From the NCBI GenBank assembly GCA_964615975.1, contig CAZTTH010000023.1, forward strand, positions 1-52,318: a stretch of 52,318 nucleotides of DNA. Reading direction: 5' to 3'. The notes under the pieces were generated by a model. The model worked only from the letters and a program-made list of their open reading frames with translations. It made no database searches and had not been told where the DNA came from. Position 1 is the first letter of the stretch. Every line of letters begins with the position of its first letter. The position numbers and the translations under genes were made by a program. Below, in pieces: positions 45,910 to 52,318 of the stretch. Origin of the DNA: CAZTTH01 sp964615975. Its GTDB lineage: Bacteria > Verrucomicrobiota > Lentisphaeria > JABSQK01 > JAJFLO01.

Positions 45910-46116
45910 ATGACTGGAACATTAGCTGCATTAGGCGCCGGATTAGTGACGATTGGGGCGGGAATGGGAATTGGCAAAATTGGGGCTTCCGCCATGGAAG
46001 GCATTGCTCGCCAACCCGAAGCTTCAGGAAAGATACAGGTAAATATGTTGATCTCTGCAGCGTTAATTGAAGGAGTTGCATTATTTTGTGCAGTTATCTG
46101 TTTCCTGGCCAAATAA
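45910..46116 (+). CDS. atpE: ATP synthase subunit c
   Basis: A 68-residue two-helix proteolipid. The loop GIARQPEA is standard. The ion-binding carboxylate is E54 in AALIEGVAL. The residues next to it (I53, G55, V56), and the lack of a glutamine in helix 1, do not match the Na+-type binding set, so a proton ring is predicted. A strong AAGGAG ribosome site precedes the ATG, as expected for the high c-subunit yield. Confidence 0.95.
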   Translation: MTGTLAALGAGLVTIGAGMGIGKIGASAMEGIARQPEASGKIQVNMLISAALIEGVALFCAVICFLAK

Positions 46117-46256
46117 TAGAATTTTGCAAGAAATTTATCGTCGTAATATTTTCTTAATTCAATCCACTTAGAATGTATCATTCGGCAGACCATTATCATG
46201 GTGTGGGCAAATGAGTTATATTCTGTCTTTCGCTCTTTTAAATAGTAGGTGAAATT

Positions 46257-46829
46257 ATGATTATAAACTTGGAAAAGTGTAAGATAGTGTTATGGATGTT
46301 TGGCATAATTTATAGTCCATATCTTCACGCATCAGGTTCTAATGATATTAATCTAATGAGTCCGGACAAAATCATGGTCGGTTGGACTTGGATTACGTTT
46401 CTTATCCTGTTAATCCTACTCCATCAATTTGCATGGAAGCCAATTTTTAACGCACTGGAGACACGCGAAGATAATATTCGTAAATCGGTTGAAAATGCGC
46501 AAAGAATTAAAGAAGATTTAGCGCAAATGGATGAAAAGCGGGAAAAGATTATAAGGGACGCAGATGAAAGGGCGAAAGAGATTGTGGCTGCTGCGCGCAA
46601 TGCTGCAGTAGAAGCATCCAAAGTAATTGATACCAGAGCGAAGGAAGAAGCGAAGATCATGCTTGAAAATGCCAAGCGTGAAATCCATGCAGCTCAAGAA
46701 AAAGCAACCGCAAAATTACGTCGTGAAAGTGCTGAATTAGCTGTAGCTCTTGCCGGTAAGCTTATCAATGAAAATTTGGATACACAAAAAAACCAGTTAT
46801 TAATCGACAGATTAATTAAGGAAATCTAA
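46257..46829 (+). CDS. atpF: ATP synthase subunit b
   Basis: A 190-residue peripheral-stalk subunit. A long N-terminus of about 40 residues includes a first hydrophobic stretch (IVLWMFGIIYS) that resembles a cleavable signal peptide, followed by the usual membrane anchor (WITFLILLILLHQF), then a long charged coiled-coil rich in Ala, Lys and Glu. The extra leader is longer than in many b subunits. The stop overlaps the atpH start by one base (TAATG). Confidence 0.93.
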   Translation: MIINLEKCKIVLWMFGIIYSPYLHASGSNDINLMSPDKIMVGWTWITFLILLILLHQFAWKPIFNALETREDNIRKSVENAQRIKEDLAQMDEKREKIIRDADERAKEIVAAARNAAVEASKVIDTRAKEEAKIMLENAKREIHAAQEKATAKLRRESAELAVALAGKLINENLDTQKNQLLIDRLIKEI

Positions 46830-47368
46830 TGATTAATACTCGCATTGCCAGTCGCTATGCTAATGCCTTGTTTGATTTGGCACAAAGTGAAAATCGTCTT
46901 GATCGAATTGCCTTGGACTTACATGAGCTTTCGCTCTTGGTCAATCGATCTGCTGAATTGTCCCATTTTTTAGCTGACCCTTTACGCTCTAATACTCTTC
47001 GAGATGAAATTATTGCCAAATTGTTTAAAGGAAAGCTTGATGATCTTTCTTTCAATTTCGTTCTTTTATTGGAGGAAAAACATCGTATGGGTCATTTGCT
47101 TCAAATCTGTCATAAATTTGATCAATTAGTATGCGAATATAAGCGGGTATTAAGGATAAATATTGTAACAGCTGCGAGTTTCACAACCCAACAAATAATA
47201 TCAATTAAAGATAAATTGAAATCTAAGTATGGCTATGACATTGAAGTAACGCTGATAAATGATGATGAATTGTTGGGCGGCTTTAAGATTTTCATTGGAG
47301 ACACTGTATTGGATTTCAGTTTATTGTCACAGCTTAATCGCATTAAAAACAACATAATCAATGCTTAA
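46829..47368 (+). CDS. atpH: ATP synthase subunit delta
   Basis: A 179-residue delta/OSCP subunit joining F1 to the peripheral stalk. The N-terminal helical domain starts RIASRYANALFDLA and the C-terminal end has LLGGFKIFIGDTVLDFSL, both standard. It is translationally coupled to atpF, and atpA begins 11 bases after its stop. Confidence 0.94.
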   Translation: MINTRIASRYANALFDLAQSENRLDRIALDLHELSLLVNRSAELSHFLADPLRSNTLRDEIIAKLFKGKLDDLSFNFVLLLEEKHRMGHLLQICHKFDQLVCEYKRVLRINIVTAASFTTQQIISIKDKLKSKYGYDIEVTLINDDELLGGFKIFIGDTVLDFSLLSQLNRIKNNIINA

Positions 47369-47379
47369 AGGGGAATAAC

Positions 47380-48897
47380 ATGGCAATTGATCTTAAACCG
47401 GAAGAAATTTCATCGATTTTGAAGAGGCAGTTATCCGATTTCGAATTGAAGGTTGAATCCTATGAAATTGGGACTGTTTTAAGTGTCGGTGATGGAATTG
47501 CCCGAGTTCATGGTTTATCCAAGGTGATGTCTGGAGAGTTGGTTGAATTTGCCAATGGCTTGCGAGGTATGGCATTGAATTTGGAGGAAGATAATGTCGG
47601 TGTGGCAATATTTGGTGAGGACTTTCACATTAAAGAAGGAGATGTGGTAAAACGGACAAATAAAATTGCTTCTGTCCCGGTCGGTGAAGGTCTAGTAGGT
47701 CGAATCGTCGATGCATTGGGGAATGCTATTGATGGCAATGCTCCAATTGTAACAAAAGAAACTCGCAATATTGAGATCAAAGCTCCGGGAATTATTGACA
47801 GACAGAATGTCAAAGAACCATTGCAAACTGGTATCAAGGTTATTGATGCATTAACTCCAATTGGAAGAGGACAACGCGAATTAATCATTGGTGATCGCAA
47901 AACAGGGAAGACGACATTGGCGATAGACACGATCATTAATCAGCGTGGTGAAGATGTCTTCTGTATTTATGTTGCAATTGGTCAAAAACGTTCGACCGTA
48001 GCGCAGGTTTATGAAAAACTTAAGAAGTTTGGTGCTATGGAATATACGACTATCGTAGCCGCAACAGCCTCTGATCCGGCACCAATGCAATTTATTGCAC
48101 CGTATTCTGGTTGTACCATGGGAGAATATTATCGAGATTCAGGTCGTCATGCACTATTAATATATGACGATTTAACCAAACAAGCGCAATCGTATAGACA
48201 ATTATCGTTATTACTACGCAGACCGCCTGGTCGAGAAGCATATCCCGGCGATATTTTTTATCTTCATAGTCGTTTATTGGAGCGTGCTGCTAAAATGAGT
48301 AAGGAAAAAGGGGGGGGTAGTCTTACCGCTTTACCCATTATAGAAACACAGGCTAATGATGTATCTGCATACATTCCTACCAATGTTATTTCGATAACAG
48401 ATGGTCAAATATTTCTTCAATCTGATTTATTCAACTCTGGTCAACGGCCTGCCATTAATCCAGGAATATCAGTTTCTCGTGTGGGGGGGGATGCACAAAT
48501 CAAAGCCATGAAAAAAACGGCAGGATCGTTGCGTTTAGATTTAGCTCAGTATCGCGAATTGGCTGCATTTTCACAATTTGCCTCCGATTTGGATGTGGCC
48601 ACTCGAAAACAATTAGAACGAGGCAAACGATTAATGGAAGTAATCAAACAAGGTGTGCATGTCCCACTCTCGGTAGCAAAACAGGTTGCTATTATCTATG
48701 CGGGAGTTCATGGGTTTTTGGACGATGTGCCGGTTAATAAAGTGGTTGATTTTGAAAACAAATTAAACGATGCCTTGGATTCCACTTATGCGGATTTCAT
48801 TAGACAATTTAATGCCATTCGGGATATGACACCTGATATCAAAGAACAATTAGAAAAACTGTTGACCGATTTTAAGCGATCATTTAATATCAAGTAA
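47380..48897 (+). CDS. atpA: ATP synthase subunit alpha
   Basis: A 505-residue F1 alpha subunit. The nucleotide-binding P-loop reads GDRKTGKTTLA (usually GDRQTGKT), and the arginine-finger region is present in VSRVGGDAQ. Length and order are standard. Forms the alpha3-beta3 head with atpD. Confidence 0.97.
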   Translation: MAIDLKPEEISSILKRQLSDFELKVESYEIGTVLSVGDGIARVHGLSKVMSGELVEFANGLRGMALNLEEDNVGVAIFGEDFHIKEGDVVKRTNKIASVPVGEGLVGRIVDALGNAIDGNAPIVTKETRNIEIKAPGIIDRQNVKEPLQTGIKVIDALTPIGRGQRELIIGDRKTGKTTLAIDTIINQRGEDVFCIYVAIGQKRSTVAQVYEKLKKFGAMEYTTIVAATASDPAPMQFIAPYSGCTMGEYYRDSGRHALLIYDDLTKQAQSYRQLSLLLRRPPGREAYPGDIFYLHSRLLERAAKMSKEKGGGSLTALPIIETQANDVSAYIPTNVISITDGQIFLQSDLFNSGQRPAINPGISVSRVGGDAQIKAMKKTAGSLRLDLAQYRELAAFSQFASDLDVATRKQLERGKRLMEVIKQGVHVPLSVAKQVAIIYAGVHGFLDDVPVNKVVDFENKLNDALDSTYADFIRQFNAIRDMTPDIKEQLEKLLTDFKRSFNIK

Positions 48898-48979
48898 TCA
48901 TCATCCGATTCATTGCAATTTTTGTTGTTTATAAGCCCCCTCAACTTGTCAGCTATGGGAATGCAGGTGAACATTTATT

Positions 48980-49837
48980 ATGCCAAGTGTTAAAGAATAT
49001 AATATCAAACTAACCAGTTTGAAGAATACACAAAAAATCACTAAAACCATGAAAATGGTTTCTGCAAGTAAATTACGGCGCGCACAGGAAGCCCAGCGAA
49101 ATGCCAATCTTTATGCCATGAGACTAAATGATTTGATCGGTAGGTTATCGGCAACCATTTCTACTACGGCTCATCCATTATTGACCAGACGATCTCAATT
49201 AAAAAAAACCATGGTAGTTTTATTTACCTCTGATCGAGGATTATGCGGAGGCTTTAATAATAATATGTGTAAATTTCTCTATAATTGGATGATAACCAAT
49301 TCCGAGAAAAAGGTTGAAATTTCGTTTTGCGGAAAAAGAGGATTTAATTATTTTCGCAAACGAGCCATATGTAAAAAACATTATGATAATGTTACCCAAA
49401 AGCCTAATTTTTCATCAGCCAGCCAAATTGGGAAGGAACTCATAAATGGATTCATAGCAGGTGAGTATGATGAAATTTATCTGGCATATAATTTTTTTAA
49501 AAATCCGTTATCACAAAAACCTTCACTTCAAAAGCTATTGCCAATTGAACCAGGTGAAATTGCTCAAGGTTCAAAATTACCTGCCGAATATATATTTGAA
49601 CCTGAACAGGAGAAATTGCTAGCCATGCTTTTACCACGATCAGTTTATTTCAAGATTTATTACACATTATTGGAAAATGCTGCTGGTGAACATGGAGCAC
49701 GTATGACATCAATGGACAATGCCACAACCAATGCTAAAAACCTAATAAAATCTTATACCTTGGTTCGAAACCGGGTACGACAGGCATCGATAACTCGTGA
49801 ATTAAGTGAAATCGTTGCTGGTGCTGAAGCTCTGTGA
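48980..49837 (+). CDS. atpG: ATP synthase subunit gamma
   Basis: A 285-residue central-stalk subunit. The coiled N-terminus (LTSLKNTQKITKTMKMVSAS), the LFTSDRGLCGGFN block and the C-terminal GARMTSMDNATTNA coil are all present. The gap to atpA is 82 bases without obvious function. Confidence 0.95.
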   Translation: MPSVKEYNIKLTSLKNTQKITKTMKMVSASKLRRAQEAQRNANLYAMRLNDLIGRLSATISTTAHPLLTRRSQLKKTMVVLFTSDRGLCGGFNNNMCKFLYNWMITNSEKKVEISFCGKRGFNYFRKRAICKKHYDNVTQKPNFSSASQIGKELINGFIAGEYDEIYLAYNFFKNPLSQKPSLQKLLPIEPGEIAQGSKLPAEYIFEPEQEKLLAMLLPRSVYFKIYYTLLENAAGEHGARMTSMDNATTNAKNLIKSYTLVRNRVRQASITRELSEIVAGAEAL

Positions 49838-49900
49838 GAATAATTAATTTGACAACAAATTTTACTTTTGCCGTAACCCCTAAATATCAACGAGGTAAAA

Positions 49901-51325
49901 ATGAGTATCAATGTGACTACTGCCAATGGTAAGATAACCCAAGTTTTAGGCGCTGTAGTTGATGTAGAATTTCCACCTGGAAATCTACCCGCTATCTATA
50001 ATGCGTTGAAATTGACTAACCCATCAATCAATTCTCAACCTTTGAATCTAACTTTGGAAACAGCCCAGCACCTTGGAAATAATGTGATCCGTGCAATTGC
50101 GATGGATTCTACCGATGGTCTGGTACGGGGTACTGAGGTTTTGGATACTGGAATGGGGATGTCTATGCCAGTCGGAGAAGGGACATTAGGTCGTGTAATG
50201 AACTTATTGGGAGATCCAATTGACATGCAGGGACCAGTAAAATCCATCAAGGTTATGCCCATCCATAGACCTGCCCCCACTTTTGATCAACAGGATACCT
50301 CTGATACCGTTCTGATAACCGGTATAAAGGTTATTGATCTGCTGGCACCTTATCGCAAGGGGGGGAAGATAGGGTTGTTTGGTGGTGCAGGAGTTGGAAA
50401 AACCGTTTTAATTCAGGAACTAATCCATAACATAGCCAAGGAACATGGCGGTTATTCGGTTTTTGCTGGAGTAGGGGAAAGAACACGTGAAGGAACAGCA
50501 TTATATCACGAGATGAAAGAAGCTGGTGTCATTGATAAGACATCGATGATATATGGACAAATGAATGAACCCCCTGGGGCTCGTGCTAGGGTGGCGTTAT
50601 CGGCCCTGACTGTTGCAGAATATTTTCGTGATGAAATGAACCAAGATGTGTTATTGTTTATTGATAATATCTTTCGATTTACCCAAGCAGGTTCAGAAGT
50701 ATCCGCGCTACTAGGGCGTATTCCCTCTGCGGTGGGGTATCAACCCACACTGGGAACTGAAATGGGGGAATTACAAGAACGTATAACCTCAACAAAAAGT
50801 GGTTCAATCACTTCAATTCAAGCTATCTATGTCCCCGCGGATGATTATACCGATCCAGCTCCTGCAACTACGTTTGCCCATTTAGATGCAACAACTGAGC
50901 TTTCACGTCCCATTGCAGAATTGGGGATATATCCTGCAGTAGATCCTTTGACATCATCATCAACTATTTTGTCACCCCATATAATAGGTCAGGATCATTA
51001 CAATGTTGCACGGGGTGTACAAGAGATACTTCAGCGATATAAAGAACTACAAGATATTATCGCAATATTAGGAATGGACGAACTGTCAGAAGATGATCGT
51101 CTTACAGTAGTTCGAGCACGAAAGATTCAAAAGTTTTTATCGCAACCGTTTCATGTTGCTGAACAATTTACTGGTATGCAGGGAGTCTATGTTCAGCTTG
51201 AAGACAATATTCGCTCATTTAAAGAAATTCTTGATGGGAAACATGATAATATTCCCGAACAAGCATTTTACATGGTTGGAAATATCGATCAAGTATTAGA
51301 AAAGGCGAAAAAAATAAGTGGTTAA
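49901..51325 (+). CDS. atpD: ATP synthase subunit beta
   Basis: A 474-residue catalytic F1 subunit. P-loop GGAGVGKTVL, catalytic glutamate in GVGERTREG, and LLFIDNIFRF as Walker B. The C-terminal part is complete. Strong GAGGT ribosome site before the ATG. A short AT-rich hairpin lies just after its stop (51324-51343). Confidence 0.97.
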   Translation: MSINVTTANGKITQVLGAVVDVEFPPGNLPAIYNALKLTNPSINSQPLNLTLETAQHLGNNVIRAIAMDSTDGLVRGTEVLDTGMGMSMPVGEGTLGRVMNLLGDPIDMQGPVKSIKVMPIHRPAPTFDQQDTSDTVLITGIKVIDLLAPYRKGGKIGLFGGAGVGKTVLIQELIHNIAKEHGGYSVFAGVGERTREGTALYHEMKEAGVIDKTSMIYGQMNEPPGARARVALSALTVAEYFRDEMNQDVLLFIDNIFRFTQAGSEVSALLGRIPSAVGYQPTLGTEMGELQERITSTKSGSITSIQAIYVPADDYTDPAPATTFAHLDATTELSRPIAELGIYPAVDPLTSSSTILSPHIIGQDHYNVARGVQEILQRYKELQDIIAILGMDELSEDDRLTVVRARKIQKFLSQPFHVAEQFTGMQGVYVQLEDNIRSFKEILDGKHDNIPEQAFYMVGNIDQVLEKAKKISG

Positions 51326-51442
51326 ATATAAATAGTTATATTTTCCAAAGTTAATAACCGCTTCATTTCTTAATCAAGCAAAATTTATTCGGAATACAAT
51401 TACTCACTTATCTAAAATGTATTTTTTTAATGATTAGGAATT

Positions 51443-51739
51443 ATGCTAACCTTTGAATTTTCTATTTTGACACCCGACGGCAAAGTCTATCAAAACCATG
51501 TTGAATCAATAGTTGCTCCAGGTGTTAGTGGTCATTTCGGTGTTCTTGCCAACCATGCTTCAATGATTGCGGCTACTTCACCAGGTATTCTCAAAATATT
51601 TAAAGAAACAGAAAGATATTTTGTTGTCGGTAATGGCATCGTTGAAGTTAGTTATAATCAGGTAAATTTTTTGGCAGATTCTGCAGAACAAGCTAAATCA
51701 TATGATGATGCCAAATTAAAAGCTTCACTCATTTGTTAA
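51443..51739 (+). CDS. atpC: ATP synthase subunit epsilon, C-terminally short
   Basis: A 98-residue epsilon subunit. The N-terminal beta-sandwich (LTPDGKVYQNHVESIVAPG, VGNGIVEV) is complete, but the chain ends in the first helix of the C-terminal domain (YDDAKLKASLIC) where typical subunits of about 130-140 residues continue. The missing part is the inhibitory helical hairpin. A decayed insertion sequence begins within about ten bases, so truncation by insertion is possible; naturally short epsilons also exist. Confidence 0.88.
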   Translation: MLTFEFSILTPDGKVYQNHVESIVAPGVSGHFGVLANHASMIAATSPGILKIFKETERYFVVGNGIVEVSYNQVNFLADSAEQAKSYDDAKLKASLIC

Positions 51740-51918
51740 AAAATTTATGATACTATAGGGGATAGTGCCTCTAGGTTAACGTTCTACAGCTTATGTTGCG
51801 TTTTTTGGGAGTGTTTTTTGAATTCTCTGGGACTTTTATATCCCAAGCGTGAGTATTTTCTTTCTTCAATATAGTACTTGAACCATTTCCCGATCACCTC
51901 CTCTGCTTCTTCAATTGT
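51734..51918 (-). mobile_element. Decayed insertion sequence end (DDE integrase-type)
   Basis: This segment carries the very end of a transposase reading frame on the minus strand plus what may be the element terminus next to atpC. A TG dinucleotide at 51734 or 51748 would fit IS3-type ends, but no inverted-repeat partner is visible in the window. Its other border cannot be placed. Confidence 0.45.
51784..51918 (-). pseudogene. Transposase C-terminal fragment, IS3/IS481 integrase-core type
   Basis: Read from 51918 to the stop at 51784, this gives a 44-residue fragment with EEAEEVIGKWFKYYIEERKY, then SRLGYKSPREF. The W-x2-Y-Y-x2-E-R and LGY-x-S/T-P-x-E-F pattern is the standard C-terminus of DDE integrase-core transposases of the IS3 and IS481 groups. 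A stop codon lies directly in front of the fragment and the catalytic DDE region is missing, so it is a remnant. Confidence 0.65.
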
Positions 51919-51949
51919 TCAAAGACATTGCACCAGGCACACTCTGAGG

Positions 51950-52110
51950 AGCTCCCCATTTGTTGGATAGAAACTGGGTGTTGATGGGCAATGATCCGGG
52001 GTAAATTCTTGGGAAATTGCCGAGCCCCCGCGGGAATGACCTCCTTCGGAGTCCGGAAGACCGGGCAGAGTCTACTGCCCAATCATCCAGCCCCAACGGG
52101 CTAAGCATAT
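51950..52110. repeat. GC-rich palindromic patch
   Basis: An island of GC-rich DNA in AT-rich surroundings. It contains GGGCAG/CTGCCC (52063-52068 and 52075-52080, six-base loop), AGCCC/GGGCT (52089-52093 and 52098-52102, four-base loop), the palindrome CCCGCGGG (52027-52034) and an imperfect hairpin at about 52044-52060. The layout resembles REP-like or similar dispersed palindromic elements. No gene is supported in it. Confidence 0.45.
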
Positions 52111-52151
52111 CGTATTGGAAATGAAATTACAGAAAGAACGTTACAACCCCG

Positions 52152-52318
52152 ATGTTTATAGTGGAACAAGAAAAGATTCAGATTAAGCCAATGGGTTTTA
52201 GTGAATATTTACATTCTCAAATAACATCGAGGGATATTAAAATATTAAGGAATAAAGGAATAAGCTTTAGTGGCATATTGCTGAATCATACGGTGGGTAT
52301 TGAAAAAAGAGCCGTTGA
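52152..52318 (+). CDS. Unrecognised protein, 5' part only
   Basis: An open frame from the ATG at 52152 runs to the window edge, 55 complete codons. The start of the product is MFIVEQEKIQIKPMG, followed by a mixed polar segment. No domain is recognisable from this portion and no clear ribosome site is seen, so the true start may differ. It lies beyond the insertion-sequence remnant and GC-rich patch. Confidence 0.35.
   Translation, partial: MFIVEQEKIQIKPMGFSEYLHSQITSRDIKILRNKGISFSGILLNHTVGIEKRAV

Noticed and set aside
45910..46116. Sodium-type ATP synthase c-ring
   Set aside because: The neighbours of E54 (I53, G55, V56) and helix 1, which has no glutamine at the usual site, do not match Na+-binding c subunits.
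51324..51343. 8-bp AT-only hairpin after atpD
   Set aside because: Entirely A/T, weak, inside an operon; likely chance in AT-rich DNA.

Overview
The window looks like a chromosomal segment of an uncultivated, probably Gram-negative bacterium with an AT-rich genome. Several signs point to a deep-branching or PVC-like lineage rather than a well-known clade: a Ser/Thr kinase with a DWG loop in place of DFG and a leucine-rich-repeat-like C-terminus, an MglA-type GTPase next to roadblock proteins, LysM/FecR secreted proteins beside a CHASE2 histidine kinase, a TMTC-like membrane glycosyltransferase with TPRs, and a complete F-type ATP synthase operon. I cannot assign a phylum from sequence alone. 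I saw no rRNA, tRNA or CRISPR.

Layout. (1) 0.3-8.3 kb: a metallophosphoesterase, a TerB-like small protein, and a polarity-type module (MglA GTPase, MglB-like roadblock protein, and a divergent helix-hairpin-helix/roadblock fusion), then a secreted HExxH protein, YjbQ and a sugar-phosphate nucleotidyltransferase. (2) 8.3-18.4 kb: a zinc-ribbon/repeat membrane protein, glucokinase, a receptor-like Ser/Thr kinase, a TMTC-like glycosyltransferase, pterin dehydratase, an FmdB-type zinc ribbon, a HIT hydrolase and two unknown proteins. (3) 18.7-35.5 kb: a surface-glycan and peptide-modification region, visibly more GC-rich than its flanks from about 20.1 to 33 kb. It holds a GT87-like membrane enzyme, many GT2 and GT4 enzymes, an SMP-30 lactonase, a PqqD-like protein, a sulfotransferase-like protein, an NTP_transf_5 protein, an HprK-like kinase fused to GT2, two more GT2s, an NAD-dependent epimerase and a Wzm/Wzt-type ABC exporter. 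(4) 35.5-44 kb: a CHASE2 histidine kinase, two tandem paralogous LysM/FecR secreted proteins and one more large secreted beta-rich protein. (5) 44.3-51.7 kb: the atp operon (Z, I-like, B, E, F, H, A, G, D, C) with an epsilon subunit that stops early. (6) 51.7-52.3 kb: a decayed transposase end, a GC-rich palindromic patch and the start of a gene cut by the window edge.

The most interesting locus is 27.3-33 kb. The PqqD-like protein carries a C-terminal tail that resembles the leader peptides which PqqD-type domains recognise in RiPP pathways. It sits with an HprK-like kinase, an NTP_transf_5 protein and a sulfotransferase-like protein, a tailoring set reminiscent of phosphorylated lasso-peptide clusters, but no cyclase, leader peptidase or radical SAM enzyme is present. 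Surrounded by glycosyltransferases and an exporter, it may modify a cell-surface polymer or a protein-bound glycan rather than a free peptide. That function is inference.

Three perfect long inverted repeats also stand out: 20 bp across the stop codon of a glycosyltransferase, 15 bp inside the mglA coding sequence, and 15 bp between convergent genes.
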